Source of the DNA: Albibacillus kandeliae
GTDB lineage: Bacteria > Pseudomonadota > Alphaproteobacteria > Rhodobacterales > Rhodobacteraceae
Length of the DNA: 64,000 nucleotides
Direction of reading: 5' to 3'
Assembly (NCBI RefSeq): GCF_003116585.1
Contig: NZ_QEHM01000010.1
Span: 62,001 to 126,000 of the forward strand
Part shown: positions 25,853 to 33,910 of the stretch, one piece after another
Layout of the letters: the number at the start of each line of letters is the position of its first letter
Position numbering within the stretch: position 1 is the stretch's first letter
Translations under genes and position numbers: made by a program
Notes under the pieces: model-generated
What the model was told of the DNA's origin: nothing
Seen by the model: only the letters and a program-made list of their open reading frames with translations
The model's database searches: none

Positions 25853-26992
25853 TCAGTTCAGCCCGTAGGTTTCCGGGTCGACCTTCGAGAACACCTCGGT
25901 CCAGAGCAGGTCGGCCAGTCCGTCCGTGTTCTGCTCGAGCCCGGCGCCCTTCTCCTTCCACTTGTCGACGAGTCCCGCGATGACCTCCATCTTGGCGTCG
26001 ACATCACTCAGCCCGTAGGTGTCCGAGAACTGCTTTGCCACGACCTTGACGTCGTCCTTCACAAAGGCTTCCGAGGCATCGAGCAGCGCCTGCGGCGGCT
26101 CGATCACCTCGATGCCACGCTTGCGGGATTCCTCCAGCGCTTCCTTGGCCGCGTTGTTGTAGCGGATCGACACGTCGGCCACGTTGCGCGCGGCGGCCTT
26201 CAGCAGGAAACTGCGCTGCTCGCCCGAGAGCCCGGCCCAGGTATCCCGGTTGATGTTGGCCGCGCCGGATCCGGCGAAGACACCGCCCGGAACCCCGGTC
26301 GTGATGTACTTGGTCACGTCGATCAGCTGCAGGTTCAGCAGTTCCGGGGCCGAGATCATGGTGCAGTCCACCACGCCCTGGCTCATCGCCTCGTAGATCT
26401 CGTTGCCGGGGATCGACACCTTGGTTCCGCCGAAATGTTCGGCCCAGCGGCCGAAGTTCGACGCCCCGGCGCGGAAGGTCTTGCCCTTCAGATCCTCGAC
26501 CGAACGCACGGGCTGGGTGCAGAGCAGAACGTAATCCGGGGTCGAGGCGCTGCCGAGGTAGACTTGGTTCTCGCGGGCGAACTGGGCCTGGCAGTCCGGG
26601 CAATGCAGCATGGCGTACTCTGTCAGCGCGCCCGCCATGGCAATGGCCGGATCGGCACCGCGTGTGCCCGAGGTGGACAGCATCGAGAGGTCCGCCGCGA
26701 GGTTCGCCTCGGCGAATTCTGCGGGAAAGTAGGGCATCAGCACGTAACCCATGTCGGCGAGGCCGTCACGGATGCCGGCCGGGGTTTCCTTGAGGTCCAG
26801 CAGCGAAAGCTCGAACAGCTTCATCGACATGTCCGAGTTGTCGTTCACGTAGGCGACGAAGTCCTTCAGCCCCTCGTTCACGGGCCCGCCCGGCGGAAAG
26901 CCCGAGGCATAGGTGAGTTGCTGCGCCTGAGCGGCAAGGGCCCCGGTCATACCGAGCGCAAGGGCGAGTACCGCCGGTTTCAGATGTTTCAT
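25853..26992 (-). CDS. TRAP transporter substrate-binding protein (DctP family)
   Basis: A 379-residue periplasmic binding protein. The signal peptide MKHLKPAVLALALGMTGALAAQA precedes QQLTYASGFPPGGP. The family core is visible at LKGKTFRAGASNFGRWAEHFGG, the region that carries the carboxylate-binding arginine, and at MSQGVVDCTMISAPELL. Three cysteines (HCPDC, LLCTQP) could form a disulfide. ATG 26992 follows GGGAGGAAG. It captures the solute for the DctQ/DctM pair downstream. With the SDR, aldehyde dehydrogenase and CoA-transferase around it, the ligand is probably an organic acid or alcohol; not resolvable from sequence. Confidence 0.9.
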   Translation of the reverse strand: MKHLKPAVLALALGMTGALAAQAQQLTYASGFPPGGPVNEGLKDFVAYVNDNSDMSMKLFELSLLDLKETPAGIRDGLADMGYVLMPYFPAEFAEANLAADLSMLSTSGTRGADPAIAMAGALTEYAMLHCPDCQAQFARENQVYLGSASTPDYVLLCTQPVRSVEDLKGKTFRAGASNFGRWAEHFGGTKVSIPGNEIYEAMSQGVVDCTMISAPELLNLQLIDVTKYITTGVPGGVFAGSGAANINRDTWAGLSGEQRSFLLKAAARNVADVSIRYNNAAKEALEESRKRGIEVIEPPQALLDASEAFVKDDVKVVAKQFSDTYGLSDVDAKMEVIAGLVDKWKEKGAGLEQNTDGLADLLWTEVFSKVDPETYGLN

Positions 26993-27071
26993 TGTCTTCC
27001 TCCCTGATCGGACCTCATGGGGTCCTGTTGACCCGCCCGGCGTCCTCCTGTCGTCGTCCGGGCGGCACGTT

Positions 27072-27842
27072 TCATTTCGCGGTGAAGCCACCGTCGACCG
27101 GCAGTTCGACACCGGTGACAAAGGCGCTGTCGTCCGAGGCCAGCCAGAGCACGGCTTGGGCCACTTCCTCCGGCTGGACCAACCGGCCCAGCGGCACTGT
27201 TGCCGTGTACTTGTCCTCGGCCGCCTTGGCCTGCTCCGCACTGACCCCGCGGCCGGTAAAGCCGGATTTCATCGGCGTTTCCGCCAACCCCGGGCAAACC
27301 ACGTTCACGCGGACATTGTCGGGTGCGAAGGTCTGGCACAGAGATTTGGTCAGCCCGACCACGGCGAACTTGCAGCTCGAGTAGACCGGCGACCACATGG
27401 AGCCGACCATGCCGGACACCGAGGCGGTGAAGATCACCGAACCGCCGCCGCGCTTGCGCATGTACTGCACCACTTCGCCCGCGCCGAAGCTGGCCGAGCG
27501 CATGTTCAGGTTCAGCGCGAGCTCGTATTCCGCCGCGTCCAGCCCCTCGATGCCGCCCGGGCCGGGGATACCCGCATGGGCCCAGAGGATGTCGATCCCG
27601 CCCAGCTTGGCCGCTGCGTCGTGGATCGACTGGCGCGGTCCTTCCACCGTGCTGAGGTCGGCCTGAACCGTCGTCAGCCGGTCGCCATCGGGGTCGAGCG
27701 TCGCCTTGAGCACGGCCAGCGCGTCGGCATTGATATCGACGGCGCAGACCTTTGCGCCTTCCTTCAGGAACAGTTCCACACCGGCGCGGCCCATGCCGGA
27801 GGCGGCCGCCGTAATGACGGCGAGTTTGTTTTGCAGTCTCAT
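27072..27842 (-). CDS. SDR family oxidoreductase
   Basis: A 256-residue short-chain dehydrogenase with the nucleotide motif TAAASGMG at 11-18 (the usual TG has become TA), an acidic residue after strand 2 (AVDIN) that favours NAD, a catalytic serine near 141, Y154 and K158 (YSSCK), and the common C-terminal VDGGFTAK. It probably oxidises an alcohol in the catabolic series 29376-22763, followed by the aldehyde dehydrogenase encoded immediately upstream on the same strand (16-bp gap). Alternative substrates such as 3-hydroxyacyl groups remain possible. Confidence 0.9.
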   Translation of the reverse strand: MRLQNKLAVITAAASGMGRAGVELFLKEGAKVCAVDINADALAVLKATLDPDGDRLTTVQADLSTVEGPRQSIHDAAAKLGGIDILWAHAGIPGPGGIEGLDAAEYELALNLNMRSASFGAGEVVQYMRKRGGGSVIFTASVSGMVGSMWSPVYSSCKFAVVGLTKSLCQTFAPDNVRVNVVCPGLAETPMKSGFTGRGVSAEQAKAAEDKYTATVPLGRLVQPEEVAQAVLWLASDDSAFVTGVELPVDGGFTAK

Positions 27843-27858
27843 CGAGTTCTCCAGGGCC

Positions 27859-29376
27859 TCAGTCGGCGTATGCGTCGGGAAATTTGCCGGTGGTCGAAAT
27901 CACCGTGGTGCGGGTGTCGAGGTAGGCGTCCATCGCCTCCACCCCGTTCTCGCGGCCCCAGCCGCTTGCCTTGAACCCGCCATAGGGCGTGGTCCACCGG
28001 ATGTAGCGGTAGGTATTGACCCACACGATGCCCGCCCGGATCCGCGCGGACACGCGGTGCGCCCGACCGACATCGCGGGTCCACAGCCCGGCGGTCAGGC
28101 CATAGGCCGTGTCATTGGCCAGCGCGACCGCCTCTTCCTCGTCGTCGAAGGGGATCAGCGCAGCAACCGGGCCGAAGATCTCCTCGCGGGCGATCCGCAT
28201 ATCGTTGCGCGCCCCGGCGAACACCGTCGGCTCGACGAAATACCCGTTCGACAACGCTCCGGCGTCGAGGCGGTTGCCCCCGGCCACGAGCTCGGCCCCC
28301 TCCTCACGTCCGATCTGAACGTAGCGAAGGGTCTTTTCCATCTGCTCTGCACTCGATTGCGGCCCCATGTGGGTCGCCGGATCGAGCGGCAGCCCGACGC
28401 GGACCTTTGCCGCGCGCGCCGCAAAGGCTTCGACCACTTGGTCGTAGATCGGGCGCTGGACCATCACCCGCGAACCCAGCGCGCAGCTCTGCCCGCAGAG
28501 GGTCCATGCCGAGTTCGTCGCCGCATTCAGCGCCTGTTCCACGTCCGCATCCGCGAACAGGATGTGGGGCGACTTGCCGCCCAGTTCGAAGGTGTATTTC
28601 TTCAGGCTCTGCGCCCCGGTCCGCAGGATGGCGCGGGCGGTCTCGCCCTCGCCGGTAAAGGCGATCTTGTCGACACCCTCGTGTTCGGCCAGCGCCTCGC
28701 CCGCTCCGCCACGGCCATATCCCGGCACCACGTTGACGACCCCTGCGGGAAAGCCCGCCTCCTCGAACAGCCGGGCCAGTGCCAGCGCGGTCACTGGCGT
28801 CTGCTCGGCAGGCTTCAGCACCACGGTACAGCCCGCCGCCAGGGCGGGGCCAAGCTTCCAGCAGGCCGACATCAGCGGCACGTTCCAGGGGCAGATCATG
28901 CCAACGACACCGACGGGCAGGCGCGAGGTAAAGACATGCACCGCATCGCCCATCGGGATGCTGCGCCCATCGTGCTTGTCGGCCAGCGACGCGAACCAGT
29001 GGTAATACTGGGCGTGCATCCCGATGTCGGCGCGCGTCTCGCGCAAAGCCCGGCCTGAATCACGGGTCTCAAGCTGTGCCAGGTCTTCGACTTTGGCTGC
29101 GTAGAGGTCGGCGAATTTGCGCAGCATGGCCGCGCGCTCGTGCGGGGCTATCCGGGACCATTCTCCCTCGAATGCTTCCCGCGCCGCCGCGACCGCGCGG
29201 TCCACGTCCGCCTTGCCGCCATATGCGACCCTTGCCCATACCGCGCCCGTGGCCGGATCGATGCTCTCGATCATCCCGCCGTCCTGCGGAGCAACCCAGC
29301 TGCCGCCGATGTACAGGTTGGGGTATTCTTCGACCGGGCCACCATGCCGCTGGATCGCAGAAAACTGCTGGTTCAT
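27859..29376 (-). CDS. NAD(P)-dependent aldehyde dehydrogenase
   Basis: A 505-residue aldehyde dehydrogenase. PWNVP (163-167), the general base E264 in FELGGKSP and the nucleophile C298 in GQSCALGSR are all intact, so it should be active in turning an aldehyde into a carboxylate. ATG 29376 has GGGAGGAG upstream; the longer frame would add 13 residues. It is the first gene of the minus-strand operon and is divergent from the IclR gene across a 259-bp AT-rich region, so IclR control is likely. Confidence 0.92.
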   Translation of the reverse strand: MNQQFSAIQRHGGPVEEYPNLYIGGSWVAPQDGGMIESIDPATGAVWARVAYGGKADVDRAVAAAREAFEGEWSRIAPHERAAMLRKFADLYAAKVEDLAQLETRDSGRALRETRADIGMHAQYYHWFASLADKHDGRSIPMGDAVHVFTSRLPVGVVGMICPWNVPLMSACWKLGPALAAGCTVVLKPAEQTPVTALALARLFEEAGFPAGVVNVVPGYGRGGAGEALAEHEGVDKIAFTGEGETARAILRTGAQSLKKYTFELGGKSPHILFADADVEQALNAATNSAWTLCGQSCALGSRVMVQRPIYDQVVEAFAARAAKVRVGLPLDPATHMGPQSSAEQMEKTLRYVQIGREEGAELVAGGNRLDAGALSNGYFVEPTVFAGARNDMRIAREEIFGPVAALIPFDDEEEAVALANDTAYGLTAGLWTRDVGRAHRVSARIRAGIVWVNTYRYIRWTTPYGGFKASGWGRENGVEAMDAYLDTRTTVISTTGKFPDAYAD

Positions 29377-29635
29377 CACGGCTCCTCCCTTCCGTAATTC
29401 CGATATCGCAATCATATGTTCACGATATTGAATAACTCAATCTCGACTTTCTGCTTACATGAGGTTAGCGGCTTAAGAAGCAATCAGTTGATAAAATTAC
29501 ATATTATGTGAGAGCGCGCGTGAAATGCTGGCGAACACTCTCGACATATGTTCTATCTATTCATGATCATGACTAACAAATACACCAAAGCGAATCGCTC
29601 GGCGCATCCTCGGTGAATCAGAAAGGACAAAGCGT
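29377..29635. promoter_or_regulatory. Divergent control region between aldehyde dehydrogenase operon and IclR gene
   Basis: No gene is seen here. The region is AT-rich and contains the 9-mer CATATGTTC twice (29413-29421 and 29545-29553), one near each promoter, and a perfect 12-bp palindrome TCATGATCATGA at 29561-29572, 63 bp before the IclR start. These are candidates for IclR binding, since IclR proteins commonly regulate their own gene and a divergent catabolic operon. Confidence 0.5.
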
Positions 29636-30391
29636 ATGAAGGTCAGGCAGGCAGCTAACGTCGTCACTCTGCTGGAGTACTTCGCCGCCCGGGGTGAACC
29701 GGCCACGCTGGCAGAGATCGCCGATGATCTCGGATGGCCGCGCTCCAGCACCTTCAACATCGTCGGCACGCTTGTCGAAGTCGGCTACTTCTACGAACCG
29801 CGCAGTCGCGGCGGCTACTATCCCAGCCCGCGCTGGCTCAGCATGGCGCAGGAGATCGCCGAGAGCGACCCGATCCCCGACGTGATCCGCCAGCTCGCCG
29901 ACAAGGTCAGCGCCGAGACCGGAGAGACCACCGCAATCGGCTCAATGTCAGGCCAGTCCGTGGTGTTCATCCATGTCTGCCAGTCGCGCCAGCCGATCCG
30001 CTATAATGCCGAGATCGGCACCACCGTTCCCCTGCATGCAAGTTCGGCCGGACGGTCGATCCTTGCCCAAATGGAGCAGCAGGAGCGGGATGCGTTCTAT
30101 CGCAAGCTCAACTTCGAGAAGTTCTCGGACACCACCCCGATGAGCATAGACCGCATCGAAAGCGACCTGCGCGAGGCCGAGGCGCGTGGCTATCACCAGA
30201 GCGACTCCGAATACATCGCCGACCTTGCAGGGGTCGCCCTGCCCCTCGCCTATGGCAGTCGGCGGCTCTCGATCGTGGTCGCTGGCCCGGTGTCGCGCTG
30301 CCTCACACGAAGGCCCCAGACCGCGCAGGCCATCCGCCGGATCATTGCCGACTTCGGCATGAAGGTCTGGCCAGCGCCGCACCCCACCTGA
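29636..30391 (+). CDS. IclR family transcriptional regulator
   Basis: A 251-residue IclR-type regulator with an N-terminal winged helix-turn-helix (ATLAEIADDLGWPRSSTFNIVGTL, about 23-46) and a C-terminal GAF-like effector domain (GTTVPLHASSAGRSILA; YHQSDSEYIADLAGVALPL). Such proteins bind small catabolic intermediates. It is divergent from the aldehyde dehydrogenase/SDR/TRAP/CoA-transferase operon and is its likely regulator. The ATG is preceded by GAAAGGAC. It converges on the hydrolase gene at 30419. Confidence 0.9.
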   Translation: MKVRQAANVVTLLEYFAARGEPATLAEIADDLGWPRSSTFNIVGTLVEVGYFYEPRSRGGYYPSPRWLSMAQEIAESDPIPDVIRQLADKVSAETGETTAIGSMSGQSVVFIHVCQSRQPIRYNAEIGTTVPLHASSAGRSILAQMEQQERDAFYRKLNFEKFSDTTPMSIDRIESDLREAEARGYHQSDSEYIADLAGVALPLAYGSRRLSIVVAGPVSRCLTRRPQTAQAIRRIIADFGMKVWPAPHPT

Positions 30392-30400
30392 GAGGGGTGC
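30379..30400 (+). terminator. Hairpin at the end of the IclR gene
   Basis: GCACCCC (30379-30385) pairs with GGGGTGC (30394-30400) across an 8-nt loop that contains the stop codon, then CACTTTCT follows. It may serve both convergent genes. Confidence 0.4.
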
Positions 30401-30418
30401 CACTTTCTGGATCACACC

Positions 30419-31270
30419 TTAGTTCGACGCGAGGAACTCCAGAACCATCGCGTTGAACGCCTCCGGCGCCTGGATCGGCATGAAGTGCGACGCGTCCGGC
30501 ATGACGGCCAGCTTTGCCCCCGGAATACGGTCGACGATGTCCTGCGAATGCTTGACCGATATCGCGTCGTACTGCCCGACCGCGATCAGCGCCGGGGCCT
30601 CGATGTTCTGCAACTCGTCCAGCATGTGCGGCTCATCCGTCCACATCTGGTAGACCGCAGCGCTGAAGTTCTCCCACTTCTCCGGGGTCGGCGACAGGGA
30701 CCGATAGGCCATTTCGGACTGGTTGCTCTCGATCGTGTAGGGCGGTTTCGAGAGGTTTTCCATGTCATAGGCGTCGGTGTCAGCGTTCGAGCCGAAAGTC
30801 ACGAACCGCGCGACCTTATCCGGATAGCGATAGCCCATGATCATGGCGATGTTGCCGCCGTCGCTCCACCCGACTATGGGCGCCGTCGCGATCCCGAGGG
30901 CATCCATCACCGCGACCACGTCATCGGCCATGCGCTCGTAATGCAGCGGCTCGCCGTTCCAGCTCGACCGTCCGTGCCCCCGGCTTTCGATCAGCAAGAC
31001 GCGGTGATCACCCGCGAACGCGGGAACCTGGTTGCCCCACGAGAGTGCGCTGCCGGTGCCGCCGTGCAGGAAGACGAGCCAGTCGCCCGTGGTGCCGTGC
31101 ACCTCGAAATAGACCTTTTCGTGATCCGCGGTTGCCACCATGCCCGACACCGCGGGTTCAGGCAGCGGGGCCGGATCGGGGATCGTGTCCCAAGCGTTCT
31201 GGGCGAGGGCCATCGTCGCAGTAACCATCAGCGCCGCCGCTCCTGTCACAAATCGGGTTGCTCTCTTCAT
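30419..31270 (-). CDS. Exported alpha/beta-fold hydrolase
   Basis: A 283-residue alpha/beta hydrolase with an intact triad: nucleophile S136 in GWSDGG, D235 in GQYDAI and H262 in DASHFMP; the oxyanion-region HGGTGS is at 69-74. An N-terminal signal peptide (MKRATRFVTGAAALMVTATM, cleavage near LAQNA) predicts a periplasmic location, which is less common for this lipase/esterase-like family. ATG 31270 has GGAG upstream. It lies at the end of the minus-strand set with an FAD oxidase, M20 hydrolase and TRAP system, 35 bp from the oxidase stop, so it could release an ester-linked substrate before uptake. Confidence 0.88.
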   Translation of the reverse strand: MKRATRFVTGAAALMVTATMALAQNAWDTIPDPAPLPEPAVSGMVATADHEKVYFEVHGTTGDWLVFLHGGTGSALSWGNQVPAFAGDHRVLLIESRGHGRSSWNGEPLHYERMADDVVAVMDALGIATAPIVGWSDGGNIAMIMGYRYPDKVARFVTFGSNADTDAYDMENLSKPPYTIESNQSEMAYRSLSPTPEKWENFSAAVYQMWTDEPHMLDELQNIEAPALIAVGQYDAISVKHSQDIVDRIPGAKLAVMPDASHFMPIQAPEAFNAMVLEFLASN

Positions 31271-31305
31271 GTCACGCTCCACTGTTGTTGTCACGATGGA
31301 CCCGG

Positions 31306-32652
31306 TCAGAGCGCCGGGCCGGGACGGATCGGGCTGCCATCCTCGAACCGGGACAGGCGGAAACGGGTCAGGTCGTGGCCCGGGGCCTTGTCCTGCATCA
31401 GGTCGGCCAGCACGCGCCCCACGCCGGGGCCGATGCCGAAACCATGCGCGCTCATCCCCGTCCCGATGAAGAGACCGGGGAGCCGGGCAACCCGGTCGAT
31501 CACCGGGACCACGTCGGGCATGGCGTCGATCATCCCGGCCCAGGTCCGGCGGAACGCCACCGGCCCCAGTTCGGGAAACAGCGACTGAAACCGCTGCCGC
31601 ATCAGGCGCAGGTCACGCGCCTCCGCCGGCGGGTTCAGGATACGCATCCGCTCAAACGGCGTGATCTCCTCCAGCGACCACTGGCGCGGGGTCGTCCACG
31701 CGTCGGGGTATCCGCGCGGCGCATAGGGCCGCAGGCCCGGTCCGGTCGGATCAGCCCTGAGCGCGGGCAGATAGGATCTGAAGTGCCGGAACGCGTCGGG
31801 GCCGAGGAGGACCTGATGGCGCCCCCCGGCCGAGAGGGTATAGCAGCCGTCCTGCCGCCGCCGGAAGGCGACCAGTTCATCGGTCGCCGCCCCTGCATGA
31901 ATCTCCGGCAGCGGCTGCGTCGCCGCCACGGTGGCCCGCACCGACACCTGCGGGATCGAGACACCGTGCCGCCGGAGCAGGAGCGAGGACCACGCCCCGC
32001 CTGCCACCAGCACACGGGAAGTAAGGACCCGGCCCGCTTCGGTAACGACACCAGCGATCCGCCCCGCAACGATGTCCAGCCCCCGGACCGCACAATTCTC
32101 GACGATCGTCGCACCCTCCTCGACCGCGAGGGCCGCAACCGCTGGAACCGCGGTCCACGGTTCCGCCCGCATGTCCGACGGCGTCGTCAATGCCCCGAGA
32201 TAGCGCGCGCCCGTGCCCGGGATCAGCCTCTCTGTCTGCTCCGGGCTCAGCACCTGCGAGTCGAGGTCATGCGCCCCGGCCAGCTTGGCGAAGGCGGCGA
32301 AATCCTCCATCTCGGCCTCGGTCCGGGCCAGATAGGTCACCCCGGTCTCCTGCAGACCGATGGCATCGCCGCACTTCTGCGCCAGCCCCTGCCAGTGACG
32401 GCGCGCCTCGATCATGATCGGGAGTTCATCCGGATCGCGCCCCTGCTGCCGGACCCAGCCCCAGTTCCGCGAGGACTGCTCGGCGGCAACACGACCCTTT
32501 TCCAGCACGACCGCGCGAACACCCGCGCGAGCGAGGAACAGGGCGGTCATGATGCCGACGATCCCCCCGCCGACAATCACGGCGTCCGCCTCCTGCGGCA
32601 ACGGACCGGCAAAGCGCGGCGGGGTTGCCAGAGTAAAGGGAAACTCGGTCAT
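31306..32652 (-). CDS. FAD-dependent amino-acid/amine oxidoreductase (DAO family)
   Basis: A 448-residue flavoprotein with a glycine-rich FAD site GGGIVG (28-33), E51 contacting the ribose, and the SSRNWGWVRQQGRD stretch (60-73) seen in D-amino-acid dehydrogenase/gamma-glutamylputrescine-oxidase-like proteins. The C-terminal GTGMSAHGFGIGPG completes the FAD site. It should oxidise an amine or amino acid to an imine. ATG 32652 overlaps the M20 hydrolase stop by four bases, suggesting that the hydrolase frees an amine which this enzyme oxidises. Confidence 0.88.
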   Translation of the reverse strand: MTEFPFTLATPPRFAGPLPQEADAVIVGGGIVGIMTALFLARAGVRAVVLEKGRVAAEQSSRNWGWVRQQGRDPDELPIMIEARRHWQGLAQKCGDAIGLQETGVTYLARTEAEMEDFAAFAKLAGAHDLDSQVLSPEQTERLIPGTGARYLGALTTPSDMRAEPWTAVPAVAALAVEEGATIVENCAVRGLDIVAGRIAGVVTEAGRVLTSRVLVAGGAWSSLLLRRHGVSIPQVSVRATVAATQPLPEIHAGAATDELVAFRRRQDGCYTLSAGGRHQVLLGPDAFRHFRSYLPALRADPTGPGLRPYAPRGYPDAWTTPRQWSLEEITPFERMRILNPPAEARDLRLMRQRFQSLFPELGPVAFRRTWAGMIDAMPDVVPVIDRVARLPGLFIGTGMSAHGFGIGPGVGRVLADLMQDKAPGHDLTRFRLSRFEDGSPIRPGPAL

Positions 32653-33857
32653 GACCCGAGGCGATCTCCGGATTCGGCCCCGGTCCGGTCCAGGCAGGCG
32701 GCGATGGCCTCGGAGAATATCCGGACCCCGACCGGGATCAACGTGTCGTCAAAGTCATACTCCGGGGTATGGACAGCAGGGCTGTCCGGCCCGGCCCCGA
32801 GGAAAACCATCGCGGAGCGCGCACCGGCCTTGCCGAAACGCCCGAAATCCTCTGAGGCGACCGATGGACCCGGCGGCGTGATCCGCCGGATGCCAGACCG
32901 GGCGAGGGCCTCGGCAAGACAGTCCACCGCGTCGGCGTCATTCACCGAGGCCGGGAACACGTCCTCGTAGCCAATCGCGACGGCCAGTCCGTTGTCCAGC
33001 GCCGTGCGCTTCGCCAGTTCCTCCGCCCGCTGCACCACGTCCGACATGTGCGCGTCATCCGCCGTGCGAAGCGTCACCTGGAGCCAGGCCTCACCCGGTG
33101 CAACGCCGTAGCTTGGCTCGCCCAGCCGGGCGTGGGTCGGTGTCACCATCACGAAGTCCGGCTCGGGCAACTGGCCCGCGCCAAGAGCTTCCAGCGCCGG
33201 CAGCAGGGTGCACATGGCCCGCATGGGCGACAGTCCGTCCCCGGGGCGCGAGGCATGGGCGGTCGAGCCGGTCAGCCGGATCCACATGCCGCGCGAGGCA
33301 CAGTTCGCCGGACCGACAACCAGCTCGGCCGAGCCCTTCTCGATCTCCGGCATGTTGTGCAGGGAAAACGCCCAGTCCGGCCTGATCTCACCATAACGCG
33401 GGTCCGCGACCACGGCGGCCGCGCCCTGACCGGTTTCCTCGGCGGGCTGGAACATCAACACCACCCGCCCGCGCGGGGGGCGCTGGCGCGACAGAACACG
33501 GCCCAACCCGACGAGGATCGTGCTGTGCCCGTCATGCCCGCACAGATGCGCCGTCCCGGGCTTGGCGGACCGGTGGTCGATCTCACCCAGTTCGAGGATC
33601 GGAAGGGCGTCAAGTTCCGAGCGGACGAGGATCGTCGGCCCGGGCATGCCGGAGTCATAAACCGCCGCAACGCCATGCCCGCCCAGCCCCTCGAGAAGTG
33701 CGTCGGGCGCAGTCGGTTCGAGCATCGCGCAGACCCGGCGGGCCGTCTCCTGCTCTTCCCCCGACAGCTCGGGGAACCGGTGCAGCTCGTGGCGGAAGGC
33801 CGTCAGCTCCCGGATGTCGGCATCGCCGAGCGGTGGAAAGAGTGTGTCGTTGTTCAT
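32649..33857 (-). CDS. M20 family metallo-amidohydrolase
   Basis: A 402-residue M20 (M20D-like) amidohydrolase. Metal-site residues are visible as HLCGHDGH (104-111) and PAEETGQGA (138-146, with the E140/E141 pair), plus a late His in VHTPEYDFDD. The protein has a catalytic domain interrupted by a dimerisation domain (about residues 185-295). Such enzymes remove an acyl or carbamoyl group from an amino acid or a similar amide. It overlaps the FAD oxidase gene and follows the TRAP genes at 53 bp, consistent with import, deacylation and oxidation in sequence. Confidence 0.9.
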   Translation of the reverse strand: MNNDTLFPPLGDADIRELTAFRHELHRFPELSGEEQETARRVCAMLEPTAPDALLEGLGGHGVAAVYDSGMPGPTILVRSELDALPILELGEIDHRSAKPGTAHLCGHDGHSTILVGLGRVLSRQRPPRGRVVLMFQPAEETGQGAAAVVADPRYGEIRPDWAFSLHNMPEIEKGSAELVVGPANCASRGMWIRLTGSTAHASRPGDGLSPMRAMCTLLPALEALGAGQLPEPDFVMVTPTHARLGEPSYGVAPGEAWLQVTLRTADDAHMSDVVQRAEELAKRTALDNGLAVAIGYEDVFPASVNDADAVDCLAEALARSGIRRITPPGPSVASEDFGRFGKAGARSAMVFLGAGPDSPAVHTPEYDFDDTLIPVGVRIFSEAIAACLDRTGAESGDRLGS

Positions 33858-33910
33858 GGTCTTTTGCCTTGTGGTGACGCGACATGCGCGGGCGGCTGGG
33901 GACTCCCCGG

